In this document: one piece after another, positions 17,258 through 25,596 of the stretch | How positions within the stretch are numbered: position 1 is the first letter of the stretch | Layout of the letters: every line of letters begins with the position of its first letter | Assembly: GCA_945860205.1 (NCBI GenBank) | Contig: CAMARK010000023.1 | Location: 1-54,698 of the forward strand | Reading direction: 5' to 3' | Source of the DNA: Reyranella massiliensis 521 | GTDB taxonomy: Bacteria; Pseudomonadota; Alphaproteobacteria; Reyranellales; Reyranellaceae | DNA: 54,698 nucleotides | Made by a program: the position numbers and the translations under genes | The notes under the pieces: generated by a model | What the model saw: only the letters and a program-made list of their open reading frames with translations | The model's database searches: none | What the model was told of the DNA's origin: nothing

Positions 17258-18589
17258 CTACATCATTCCCGGCGCGCCGAGATCGGTGCCGTCGATCATG
17301 CGGCTGTAGCGAAAGGGATGAGGATCGACGATCGGCGGATCGCCAGCGATGAGATCGGCCGCCAGCCGTCCCGCCGCCGGTCCGATGCCGAATCCGTGTC
17401 CGGTGTAGCCGGTGGAGAGATACAGCCCGGGTACGGGATCGACCGCAGAGATCACCGGGATGCCGTCGGGCGTGGAGTCGATCAGGCCGCCCCAGGCGTG
17501 CGCGACTTTCAACCCCTTGAGTGCCGGGTAGTGCTCACCGAGGGTCGCGAGGCCCTCCTGCACGAGCCGTGGATCGGCCGCGGGATCGAAGATGCGCTGG
17601 CGCTCGAAAGGGGAAACGCGGTCGAACGACCAGTTGGCGAAGCCTTCCGGCCCCTGGAAGAACGAGCGTCCCACCGCGAAGGTGAGCCCCTTGCGCCGTT
17701 TCTGGGCGGTTCGCACGAACTGCCGGGCATAGAGCAGACCCTGAAGTGAGAGATCCACGGTGCCACGTCCGCCCAGGCCGACCGTGTAGCCGCCGTCGAG
17801 CCGCCGCCGGATCGTGACGCCGGGCATGGAGAGGCCGCCATCCGTCACCTGCGGCGCTTCCATCGTCGCGAACGATGTCGAGCGTACGCCGGCTTGCGGC
17901 AGCCTGAGACCGTGGCGCCGGCAGAACAGCGAACTCCAGGCACCGCCGGCGCACAGCACGGCTTGCGTGCGAATGAGGCCCTGCTCGGTGATCACGCCGG
18001 ACACCTTGCCGCCGGCGATGTCGAGGCCGCGGGCGGCGCAGTTCTGGTGGATGGTGGCGCCGAGCTTGCGCGCCGCTTCGGCGAGGGCGGGCGAGGCAAG
18101 AGAGGGCTCGCCGCGGCCGTCGGTCGGTGAGTGAATCCCGCCAATCCAGTCGGGCGCGCTGCCCGGCGTCATCGCCTTGGCTTCCGCGGGACTGAGGACA
18201 CGGCTGTGCATCTGGTAGTCGCGCGCGCGCAGGGTCCATTCCTCCCACTCCGCAAAATCATCACGCTGCGTCGTGACGTAGAGGAGGCCGGTGTGTCGAA
18301 AGCCGGTTTCCATGCCCAGCTCGGCGTTGAGACCCTTCCAGATCTCCAGGCTCTTCATGGCGAGCGGCAGTTCGCGCAGGTCGCGATGCTGTTGGCGGCA
18401 CCAGCCCCAGTTCCGGCTGCTCTGCTCGCCACCCACCACGCCCTTGTCGAGCAGGGTGACTGAAAGACCCTTCTTCGCGAGCGCATAGGCGGCGGCGCTG
18501 CCGGCGATGCCGGCGCCGATCACGACGACATCGGCGGAGGCGGGGAGTTTCTCGTCGCTCAAAACAGGCAGAACAGGCGGGGACATCAT
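17258..18589 (-). CDS. FAD-dependent oxidoreductase, D-amino-acid oxidase (DAO) family
   Basis: A 443-residue flavoprotein of the DAO/DadA fold. The FAD dinucleotide-binding motif VVIGAGIAGSAAAYALAKKG is at about 20-40, then SSRNWGWCRQQHRD (about 59-72), a block shared by a subgroup of glycine/D-amino acid or sarcosine-oxidase-like enzymes. The C-terminal FAD motif is STGYTGHGFGIGPAAGRLAADL. It probably oxidises a secondary amine or amino acid, passing electrons to oxygen or a carrier. It converges on the GST gene with 4 bp between stops. The substrate cannot be assigned. Confidence 0.88.
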   Translation of the reverse strand: MMSPPVLPVLSDEKLPASADVVVIGAGIAGSAAAYALAKKGLSVTLLDKGVVGGEQSSRNWGWCRQQHRDLRELPLAMKSLEIWKGLNAELGMETGFRHTGLLYVTTQRDDFAEWEEWTLRARDYQMHSRVLSPAEAKAMTPGSAPDWIGGIHSPTDGRGEPSLASPALAEAARKLGATIHQNCAARGLDIAGGKVSGVITEQGLIRTQAVLCAGGAWSSLFCRRHGLRLPQAGVRSTSFATMEAPQVTDGGLSMPGVTIRRRLDGGYTVGLGGRGTVDLSLQGLLYARQFVRTAQKRRKGLTFAVGRSFFQGPEGFANWSFDRVSPFERQRIFDPAADPRLVQEGLATLGEHYPALKGLKVAHAWGGLIDSTPDGIPVISAVDPVPGLYLSTGYTGHGFGIGPAAGRLAADLIAGDPPIVDPHPFRYSRMIDGTDLGAPGMM

Positions 18590-18684
18590 TTTTCCTGACG
18601 AACGCTACCGAGAGACACACCATAGCCTACGCTTTACGGGCCGGAACCCGGCGCGGTACCCTCCGGCCCCAAGAGGAGCCTCCA

Positions 18685-19896
18685 ATGGACCTGACGTTCG
18701 GCACGGAAGAACTGGCCTTCCAGCAGGAAGTGCGTAGCTGGCTGAAAGAGAACCTGACGCCCGAGATCATGGGCGAATCCAAGGTCGCCCGGAACGCCTA
18801 CATGCCGCGGGAGCGGCTGCTCGACTGGCAGAAGCGCCTGGCGAAAAAGGGCTGGCTCTGCACCGGCTGGCCCAAGGAATTCGGTGGGCCTGGCTTCACC
18901 ACGACGCAGAAGTACATTTTCGAGATGGAGATGGCCAAGGCGGGCGCGCCCGGGACCTCGCCGTTCGGCCCCAAGATGTGCGCGCCGGTGATCATGAAAT
19001 ACGGTTCGGCCGAGCAGAAGGCGCGCCACCTGCCGCCAATGCTGAACTCCGACCTGCTGTGGTGCCAGGGCTATTCCGAGCCGGGCTCGGGCTCTGACCT
19101 CGCCAGCCTGCGGACCAAGGCCGAGCTCCACGGCGACCATTACATCGTGAACGGCCAGAAGACCTGGACGACGCTCGCGCAAACCGCCGACTGGATTTTC
19201 TGTCTCGTGCGGACGTCGAACGATGGCAAGCGCCAGGAGGGCATCTCTTTCCTGCTGATCGACATGAAGACGCCGGGCATCTCGGTCGAGCCGATCATCA
19301 CCTCGGACGGCAACCGCGCCGGCACCCAGGAAGTGAACTCGGTGTTCCTCACCGACGTGAAGGTGCCGGTCGAGAACCGCGTCGGCGAAGAGAACATGGG
19401 CTGGACCTATGCCAAGTACCTGCTCGAGTTCGAGCGTGGCGGAAATCCTTATAGTCCGCGACTGCGGTCGGGCTTCGAGAAGCTGAAGCGGCTCGCGATG
19501 TCGATGCCGGACGGCGAGGACTCGATCATGGCCGACACGGCCTGGCGCGAGAAGCTCGCGCGCATGGACATCGAGATCTCGGGCCTCGAAATGTTCGAGC
19601 AGGAATTCTATTCCAAGCTCGCCTCGGGCCAGAACCCGGGGCCACTGTCCTCGATGATCAAGCTGCGCGGCACCGAGGTCATGCAGCAGGTCCAGGAGTC
19701 CGCTGTCGAGGCCGCCGGCTACTACAGCCAGCCGTTCCCCGAGCAGCGCGCCTGGAACGCCAATGTCGAGCCGATCGGGCCCGAAGGCGTCGACGTGCTG
19801 GCGCCGCGCTACTTCAACGGCCGCAAGATGACGATCTACGGCGGCTCCTCGGAAGTGCAGCGCGGTATCATGGCCAAGGCGATGTTGGGGCTGTAA
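18685..19896 (+). CDS. Acyl-CoA dehydrogenase, copy 1
   Basis: A 403-residue acyl-CoA dehydrogenase that would desaturate an acyl-CoA at alpha-beta, feeding electrons to ETF. The FAD/substrate loop CQGYSEPGSGSDLASLRTKA, NGQKTWTT and the C-terminal flavin block YGGSSEVQRGIMAKAML are clear. The length matches the FadE-like family of about 400 residues. It is the first of two tandem paralogues (the second at 20004), separated by a palindromic repeat. The ATG at 18685 follows GAGGAG by a few bases. It probably acts with the aldo-keto reductase, acyl-CoA ligase and enoyl-CoA hydratase of the block, but no substrate is evident. Confidence 0.93.
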   Translation: MDLTFGTEELAFQQEVRSWLKENLTPEIMGESKVARNAYMPRERLLDWQKRLAKKGWLCTGWPKEFGGPGFTTTQKYIFEMEMAKAGAPGTSPFGPKMCAPVIMKYGSAEQKARHLPPMLNSDLLWCQGYSEPGSGSDLASLRTKAELHGDHYIVNGQKTWTTLAQTADWIFCLVRTSNDGKRQEGISFLLIDMKTPGISVEPIITSDGNRAGTQEVNSVFLTDVKVPVENRVGEENMGWTYAKYLLEFERGGNPYSPRLRSGFEKLKRLAMSMPDGEDSIMADTAWREKLARMDIEISGLEMFEQEFYSKLASGQNPGPLSSMIKLRGTEVMQQVQESAVEAAGYYSQPFPEQRAWNANVEPIGPEGVDVLAPRYFNGRKMTIYGGSSEVQRGIMAKAMLGL

Positions 19897-19990
19897 TTGT
19901 CGTCCTGAGCGTAGCGAAGGACCTTACGCCAGCTACACGGGAACATCTTTGAGGCAGACGCGAGATCCTTCGCTTCGCTCAGGATGACAA
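19897..19990. repeat. Short palindromic intergenic repeat between acyl-CoA dehydrogenase genes
   Basis: Arms GTCCTGAGCGTAGCGAAGGA and its near reverse complement TCCTTCGCTTCGCTCAGGAT enclose about 48 bp, so the whole gap can form one long hairpin. It starts right after the stop of the first dehydrogenase and ends 13 bp before the second. This is the same sequence family as the degenerate pair at 2788-2850. It could stabilise or separate the two mRNA parts. Confidence 0.75.
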
Positions 19991-20003
19991 AAAGGGCAAA
20001 GAG

Positions 20004-21230
20004 ATGCGTCTGGCGTTCAACGAGACCGAACTCGCCTTCCAGCGCGAGGTCCGCGACTGGATCACCGCCAACATGCCGCCCGAAGTGGCGGAGGAAAGCC
20101 GCCGCAGCCGGACCAGCCACGTCTCCAAGGAGCGGCTGGTGCAGTGGCAGAAGAAGCTCGCCTCGCGCGGCTGGCTTTGCCCCAACTGGCCCAAGGAATA
20201 CGGTGGGCCGGGTTGGAACTCGACGCAGAAATTCATCTTCGAGATGGAGATGGCGCGGGCCGACTCGCCCTATCTCTCCTCGTTCAGCATCAAGATGGTG
20301 GCGCCAGTCCTGATGAAGTTCGGCAGCGAGGCGCAGAAGAAGCGCTTTCTTCCCAAGATCGCCGCCGCCGAGGAACTGTGGTGCCAGGGCTATTCTGAGC
20401 CGGGCTCGGGCTCCGACCTCGCGAGCCTGCGCACCAAGGCGGAACTCCATAAGGACGAGAGTGGCGACCACTATCTCGTCAATGGCCAGAAGATCTGGAC
20501 GACCAATGCCCACTTCGCGGATTGGATCTTCTGCCTGGTGCGGACGTCCAACGAAGGCAAGCGGCAGGAGGGCATCTCGTTCCTGCTGATCGACATGAAA
20601 TCGCCGGGCATCAAGGTCGACCCTATCTATCTCGTCGACGGCACGCGCACGCCGATGCGGCACGAGGTCAACCAGGTGTTCTTCACCGACGTGAAGGTCC
20701 CGGTCGAGAATCTGGTAGGCGAGGAGAACAAGGGCTGGACCTACGCCAAGTACCTGCTCGAGTTCGAGCGCGGCGGCCAGGCCTTCGGGCCGCGGCTGCG
20801 CAAGGCGTTCCGTCACCTGCAGGTCCTGTCGAAGACCCAGATGGATGCCGGCGCGCCACTGTCGGCCGATGCCAACTGGCGCGAGAAGATGGCGGCGCTG
20901 GAGATCGAGATCGATGCCGTCGAGATGAACGAGATGATGTTCTATTCCAGCCTCAAGACCGGCGATGCGCCCGGCAACATGGGCTCGGTCGTGAAGATGC
21001 GCGGCACCGAGGCGGGCCAGAAGGTGACCGAACTCGCCGTCGAAGCGGTCGGCTGGTACGGCACGCCGTTCACCGAGCTCCGCAACTACGACAGCAACGT
21101 CGTGCCGGTCGGCGGCGGCTACGTCGACGACGTCTCGCCGCGCTACTTCAACACCCGCAAGACCACGATCTACGGCGGCTCCTCGGAGGTGCAACGCAAC
21201 GTGCTGGCGAAAGCGATGCTGGGGCTCTGA
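20004..21230 (+). CDS. Acyl-CoA dehydrogenase, copy 2
   Basis: A 408-residue paralogue of the preceding gene with the same blocks: CQGYSEPGSGSDLASLRTKA, NGQKIWTT, GEENKGWTYAKYLLEFERGG and YGGSSEVQRNVLAKAML. Differences are concentrated around 150-155 (an extra KDES insertion after the ELH), 205-215 and the late region, which suggests the two enzymes take different acyl chains or form a heteromer. The ATG at 20004 follows AAAGAG. It is followed by a long palindromic repeat and the aldo-keto reductase gene on the same strand. Confidence 0.93.
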   Translation: MRLAFNETELAFQREVRDWITANMPPEVAEESRRSRTSHVSKERLVQWQKKLASRGWLCPNWPKEYGGPGWNSTQKFIFEMEMARADSPYLSSFSIKMVAPVLMKFGSEAQKKRFLPKIAAAEELWCQGYSEPGSGSDLASLRTKAELHKDESGDHYLVNGQKIWTTNAHFADWIFCLVRTSNEGKRQEGISFLLIDMKSPGIKVDPIYLVDGTRTPMRHEVNQVFFTDVKVPVENLVGEENKGWTYAKYLLEFERGGQAFGPRLRKAFRHLQVLSKTQMDAGAPLSADANWREKMAALEIEIDAVEMNEMMFYSSLKTGDAPGNMGSVVKMRGTEAGQKVTELAVEAVGWYGTPFTELRNYDSNVVPVGGGYVDDVSPRYFNTRKTTIYGGSSEVQRNVLAKAMLGL

Positions 21231-21276
21231 CCGGCCTCAGTCCCGTCAGTCATACTCAATTCAGACCCAGCGCCAA

Positions 21277-21385
21277 CCTCATGCTGAGGAGCGCCCGAAG
21301 GGGTGCGTCTCGAAGCATGGGATCGAGCATCGAGTCTGTTGCCTATGCTTCGAGACGGGCGCTTCGCGCCCTCCTCAGCATGAGG
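21277..21385. repeat. Palindromic intergenic repeat, long type, copy 2
   Basis: About 109 bp. It begins CCTCATGCTGAGGAG and ends CTCCTCAGCATGAGG, a perfect pairing of the outer 15 bp. Inner arms contain CGTCTCGAAGCATGGG and its partner ATGCTTCGAGACG. Size and order of parts match copy 1 at 6-112. It lies between the second dehydrogenase and the aldo-keto reductase. Confidence 0.85.
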
Positions 21386-21406
21386 TTAGTGGGAGAGGAA
21401 TAAAGA

Positions 21407-22423
21407 ATGGACTACCGCCGCCTGGGCCGCGCCGGCCTGAAAGTCTCCGAGATCTGCCTCGGCACCATGACCTTCGGCAACGGCGCCGATCAGGATGGCG
21501 CCACGAAGATGGTGAACGTGGCCCTCGATGCCGGCGTGAACTTCTTCGACACCGCCAACTCCTATGTCGGCGGCGTGTCGGAGGCGATGCTGGGTGTGGC
21601 GCTGAAGGGGAAGCGCCGGGACGCCATCATCGCCTCGAAGTTCTTCAATCCGATGGGGCATCGGCCCAACGATTCGGGCATGTCGCGGCTGCACATCAAG
21701 CAGCAGATCGAAGGATCGCTAAAGCGGCTGCAGACCGACTACATCGACGTCTATTTCATCCATCACGTCGACCATCAAACGCCGCTGGAGGAGATGCTGC
21801 GCGCGCTCGACGATCTCCAGCGCGAGGGCAAGGTCATCTACACCGGCTGCAGCAACTTCGAGGCGTGGCGTCTGATGGAGGCGCTGTGGGTGAGCGAGAC
21901 CCGGGGCTGGGCGAGCTTCTCGGCCTACCAGCCACAGTACAGCCTGGTGGTGCGCGATATCGACGAGGAGTTCGTGCCGGCGCTGCAGCTGAAAGGGCTG
22001 GGGTGCGTAGCCTGGTCGCCGATGGCGTCGGGCTATCTCGCCGGCAAGTACACGCCGGGCAGCCTGAAGGTGCAGGGCACGCGCTCGGCCGAGGGCTGGG
22101 GTTTCCAGAACAGGTTCTTTGCGCCCAACCACGCCGAGATCCTGCAGGCGCTGCTGGATACGGCCAAGGAAATCGGCAGGTCACCGGCCCAGACCGCGCT
22201 GCGCTGGGTGATGGACCAGCCGTTCATGACCAGCGCCATCGTGGGCGCCCGCAAGGCCGAGCAACTCGGCGAGACGTTGGGAGCAGGGGGCTGGCGGCTG
22301 CCGGAAGCGGCACTCGAGAAGCTGAACAAGGTTTCCAAGCAGCCACACCGCTATCCGCGGTCGTTCGAGGACCCGATGCCGGAGCGGCGAAACTCGGCCA
22401 TCAAAATGCCGGGGATGAAGTAG
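21407..22423 (+). CDS. Aldo/keto reductase
   Basis: A 338-residue NADPH-dependent aldo-keto reductase, a TIM-barrel enzyme that interconverts carbonyls and alcohols. The catalytic tetrad is visible: Asp in FFDTANSYVGG (about 47), Tyr in the same block (about 52), Lys in IIASKFF (about 70) and His in YFIHHVDHQTP (about 114). The C-terminal cofactor site is GARKAEQLGET. It is of the YajO/YghZ-like group by length and the start YRRLGRAGLKVSEICLGTMTFG. The substrate is unknown. It is followed 25 bp later by the ABC exporter. Confidence 0.92.
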   Translation: MDYRRLGRAGLKVSEICLGTMTFGNGADQDGATKMVNVALDAGVNFFDTANSYVGGVSEAMLGVALKGKRRDAIIASKFFNPMGHRPNDSGMSRLHIKQQIEGSLKRLQTDYIDVYFIHHVDHQTPLEEMLRALDDLQREGKVIYTGCSNFEAWRLMEALWVSETRGWASFSAYQPQYSLVVRDIDEEFVPALQLKGLGCVAWSPMASGYLAGKYTPGSLKVQGTRSAEGWGFQNRFFAPNHAEILQALLDTAKEIGRSPAQTALRWVMDQPFMTSAIVGARKAEQLGETLGAGGWRLPEAALEKLNKVSKQPHRYPRSFEDPMPERRNSAIKMPGMK

Positions 22424-22448
22424 CTCTATTGGTACCTTGTCCGGTCCA

Positions 22449-24308
22449 ATGAGCGATTCCAGCACCATCCTCAATCCACGCACCTTCTGGGAACGCTTCG
22501 GCGCCCTGAAGACGCTGCGGCCGTTCATGGCCATGGTCTGGCGGACCAGCCCGTCGCTGACGATGGGGCTGTTGGTGCTGCGCGTTTTGCGCGCGCTGCT
22601 GCCGGTGGTCAGCCTCTACATCGGCAAGCTGATCATCGACGACGTCGTCATGCTGCTGCAGTTGCCCGACCGGCCGGTGACCTGGCAGGGCTGGGTGGAG
22701 AGCGGCCATCTCACGGGCATCGGGGTCCTGCTGCTCGCGGAGTTCGCGCTGGCCGTGCTGTCCGACGGCATGGCGCGTGTCGTCGCCCTGCTCGACGGCC
22801 TGCTGGCGGAGAAGGTGACGAACCGCTCGAGCGTGCGCCTCATGGAGCACGCCGCGACGCTCGATCTCGAGGATTTCGAAGACGCCGAGTTCCAGGACCA
22901 GCTCGAACGGGCACGGCGGCAGACCAGTGGCCGGATGACGTTGCTGGGGCAACTCTTCACGCAGGCGCAGTACATCGTGACGGTCGCCAGCTTCGCGGCC
23001 GGCCTGGTGTTCTACTCGCCCTGGCTCATCCTGTTGCTGCTGGTGGCGCTCGTGCCGGGCTTCCTCGGCGAGGCGCATTTCAATGCGCGGACTTATACGC
23101 TCGACTTCGGCCGCACCCCGGAGCGTCGCGAGCTCGACTATGTCCGGCAGACGGCCGCCAGCGTCGAGACCGCCAAGGAAGTGAAGATCTTCGGCCTGCA
23201 TTCCTTCCTGATCGATCGCTACCGCCGCCTCGCGGCCGATTTCTACGAGGCCAACCGGCGGCTGGCCTTGCGGCGGGCCGGGTGGGGCGGGCTGTTCACG
23301 GCCATCGGCACGGCGGGCTACTACGGGGCCTATGCCTACATCGTCTGGCGCACGCTCGCAGGCGAGTTCTCGATCGGCGACCTCACGTTCCTGGCCGGCT
23401 CCTTCCTGCGCCTGCGCAGCCTGCTCGAATCGCTGCTGACGGGCCTCTCCTCGACGGCGGCGCAGGCGCTCTATTTCAACGATCTCTTCTCGTTCTTCGA
23501 CGTGAAGCCGGAAATCCTCTCGCCGCCTGATCCGCTGCCCTTTCCACAGTCTATTCGCCAAGGTTTCGTGTTCGAGAATGTCGGTTTCATCTATCCCGGG
23601 GCCGAGCGTTGGGCCGTGCGCAATCTCAGCTTTACGCTGAAGGCCGGTGAAGTGCTGGCCCTGGTCGGGGAGAACGGCGCCGGCAAGACGACGTTGGTGA
23701 AACTTCTCACCCGGCTTTACGACCCGGACGAGGGCCGCATCCTTCTCGATGGCCACGACTTGCGCGAGTACGACCTCGAAGCGCTGCGCGGCAGCATGGG
23801 CGTCATCTTCCAGGATTTCGTGCGCTACAATTTCAGCGCGGGTGACAACATCGCCGTGGGCCGCATCGAGGCGCGTGACGACCTTGCGCGGGTCGAGCGG
23901 GCGGCGTCACGCAGCCAGGCGGACGAGGTGATCGAGCGCCTGCCCGGCGGCTACGACCAGCGCATCGGCAAGCGCTTCAAGAACGGCGTCGAATTATCCG
24001 GCGGCGAATGGCAGAAGGTTGCCATCGCACGCGCCTATATGCGCGAGGCCGAGGTGCTGATCCTCGACGAGCCGACGGCGGCGCTCGACGCGCGGGCGGA
24101 ATTCGAGGTCTTCCAGCGCTTCAAGGAACTGAGCAGGGGCAAGACGGCCATTCTCATCTCGCACCGCTTCTCCAGCGTGCGCATGGCCGACCGCATCCTC
24201 GTCCTGGCCGACGGTAAGGTGGAGGCCGCCGGCACGCACGACGAACTGGTGGCGCAGGCCGGCCGCTATGCCGAACTCTTTGAACTGCAAGCTGCCGGCT
24301 ACCGGTAG
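22449..24308 (+). CDS. ABC exporter, fused membrane and ATPase domains
   Basis: A 619-residue half-transporter that would dimerise. Six membrane segments occupy roughly residues 30-320. The nucleotide-binding domain follows (about 365-600): Walker A GENGAGKTTLVKLL, Q-loop VIFQDFVRYN, signature LSGGEWQKVAIARAYM, Walker B VLILDEPTAALD and H-loop ILISHRFSS, all intact. ATG at 22449 is preferred to an in-frame TTG four codons earlier. The exported compound is unknown; lipid, peptide and drug exporters share this layout. A GC-rich hairpin plus TTTT follows the gene. Confidence 0.93.
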   Translation: MSDSSTILNPRTFWERFGALKTLRPFMAMVWRTSPSLTMGLLVLRVLRALLPVVSLYIGKLIIDDVVMLLQLPDRPVTWQGWVESGHLTGIGVLLLAEFALAVLSDGMARVVALLDGLLAEKVTNRSSVRLMEHAATLDLEDFEDAEFQDQLERARRQTSGRMTLLGQLFTQAQYIVTVASFAAGLVFYSPWLILLLLVALVPGFLGEAHFNARTYTLDFGRTPERRELDYVRQTAASVETAKEVKIFGLHSFLIDRYRRLAADFYEANRRLALRRAGWGGLFTAIGTAGYYGAYAYIVWRTLAGEFSIGDLTFLAGSFLRLRSLLESLLTGLSSTAAQALYFNDLFSFFDVKPEILSPPDPLPFPQSIRQGFVFENVGFIYPGAERWAVRNLSFTLKAGEVLALVGENGAGKTTLVKLLTRLYDPDEGRILLDGHDLREYDLEALRGSMGVIFQDFVRYNFSAGDNIAVGRIEARDDLARVERAASRSQADEVIERLPGGYDQRIGKRFKNGVELSGGEWQKVAIARAYMREAEVLILDEPTAALDARAEFEVFQRFKELSRGKTAILISHRFSSVRMADRILVLADGKVEAAGTHDELVAQAGRYAELFELQAAGYR

Positions 24309-24351
24309 ATAGACTTGCAAGTTCAGCAGGTTTAGGCTAGTAATTTCGATA

Positions 24352-24380
24352 GGCTGGCGCTTGGACTGCGCCGGCCTTTT
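24352..24380 (+). terminator. Intrinsic terminator after the ABC exporter
   Basis: Stem GGCTGGCGC / GCGCCGGCC (one G-U pair), seven-base loop, then TTTT. It lies 43 bp after the ABC exporter stop. Confidence 0.65.
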
Positions 24381-24661
24381 CCATTTCCGGCAAGACCTCC
24401 CGCGGCCGCCCGCGGGTTTGCGCTATGCGCTCCGGTGCAGCCGCCACGGGTCCTGACCCGTGGACAGTCCCAAGAACGACCCCGTCTCAACGTCACGCCG
24501 AATAACGACGTGCGAACAGACACTTAACGACGCCTGGAAACAGAGCGCACCGGGGTTCGTGCAGATGAAGAAGACGAGAGACGCCAAAAAGCCAATGAAA
24601 CTAGGCTTGTCTCGGAATTGTGGACAGGGTTCTGGACACAACGCGTTACATTCAGGTGTCC

Positions 24662-24684
24662 AAAAATAACGGGCGAAAAGCCCG
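24662..24684 (-). terminator. Intrinsic terminator of the minus-strand dioxygenase operon
   Basis: On the minus strand the sequence reads CGGGC-TTTT-GCCCG-like (stem CGGGC/GCCCG) followed by TTATTTTT. It lies about 35 bp after the dioxygenase stop codon and fits a rho-independent terminator well. Confidence 0.75.
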
Positions 24685-24717
24685 CCATTGTTGGCTTTCC
24701 GGCGTGCGGAGAGCCAA

Positions 24718-25596
24718 CTAGCCCGCGAGGACGGGTTCGCCGACGATCTGCGTCCGGTGCATCAGCCGGCGCAGGTTCTCGTCGAACGCGTCGCGGCGGT
24801 GCATGACGCAGCGGTTGTCCCACAGCACGAGGTCGCCGGCGCGCCATTTCTGGTACCAGGCGAAGCGCTCCTGCGTGGCGTGTGCCCACACGGCGTCGAG
24901 CAGGGCCTCGCTCTCCTCGACGCCGAGACCGTGGATGTAGGCGCCTGGACGGCGGCCGAGGAACAGAGCCTTGCGCTTGGTGACCGGATGCAGGCGGACG
25001 AGGGGATGCACGGCTCCAGGCGTCTGGCGCACATCGAGCGTGCGCTGGAAGCCGCGACGCAGTTCGCCCGCCGAATTGCGGCTTGAATCGTGGATGCAGC
25101 CCTTGCCCTCGATCGCGCGCTTGAGATCGGCCGGCAGGGTCTCGTAGGCGGCATACATGTTGAGGAAGCCGGTGTTGCCGCCGTCGGGCGGCACTTCGAG
25201 CGCATAGAGCAGCGAGGCGCGCGGCGGCAGCGGGTTGTAGGACATGTCAGTGTGCCAGACGAGTTCATAGGAGCCGAGGCTGCCCACTGCCCTGCCGTCC
25301 TTCTTGACGCTGGCGATCACCGCGACCCATTCGGCGGCTTCCTTGACCACGCCGGAATCGGCGCGATCCAGGCTGGCCGCGGCGATCGGCACACGGTCAA
25401 GGTCGCCGAAGCGGGCACTGAACGTCATGAGGGTGGGATCGTCGAGCTTCTGGCCGGAGAAGCGCAGCACGAGATGCTCGCCCCAGTCCTTGGCGATCCG
25501 GGCGAACGCCTCGTCGCTGATCGGCTTCGACAGATCGACGCCATGGACATCGGCGGCCAGTGCGCCGCCGCTCGGCTGGATCCAGAGCTCGCTCAT
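24718..25596 (-). CDS. TauD/TfdA-family Fe(II)/2-oxoglutarate dioxygenase
   Basis: A 292-residue non-haem iron oxygenase that couples 2-oxoglutarate decarboxylation to oxidation of a substrate. The metal facial triad is His and Asp in VWHTDMSYN (about 126-128) and the distal His near MHRRDAF (about 266). The 2-oxoglutarate Arg is in LRRLMHRTQIVG. The start ATG at 25594-25596 overlaps the stop of the ATP-grasp ligase (ATGA) and has GGGAGG upstream; the long in-frame extension is out-of-frame ligase sequence. Being translationally coupled to a ligase suggests a shared pathway in which the ligated product, or its precursor, is hydroxylated. It is the last gene of its operon. Confidence 0.9.
   Translation of the reverse strand: MSELWIQPSGGALAADVHGVDLSKPISDEAFARIAKDWGEHLVLRFSGQKLDDPTLMTFSARFGDLDRVPIAAASLDRADSGVVKEAAEWVAVIASVKKDGRAVGSLGSYELVWHTDMSYNPLPPRASLLYALEVPPDGGNTGFLNMYAAYETLPADLKRAIEGKGCIHDSSRNSAGELRRGFQRTLDVRQTPGAVHPLVRLHPVTKRKALFLGRRPGAYIHGLGVEESEALLDAVWAHATQERFAWYQKWRAGDLVLWDNRCVMHRRDAFDENLRRLMHRTQIVGEPVLAG

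Larger units (their letters stand above)
24309..24717. other. 409-bp intergenic region with several hairpins
   Basis: No convincing gene. It holds a terminator for the ABC gene at 24352-24380, a perfect hairpin CCCGCGG/CCGCGGG (24399-24416) followed by TTTG, a perfect hairpin CCACGGGT/ACCCGTGG with loop CCTG (24444-24463), an inverted pair GGACAC/GTGTCC (24634-24661), a terminator for the minus-strand operon, and a loose pair GTTGGCT/AGCCAAC (24690-24718) next to the dioxygenase stop. A small plus-strand reading frame at 24460-24669 is not recognisable. This is the junction of two converging transcription units. Confidence 0.7.

Noticed and set aside
24460..24669. A 69-codon plus-strand frame in the ABC/dioxygenase gap
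   Set aside because: No family resemblance or good ribosome site; treated as non-coding.
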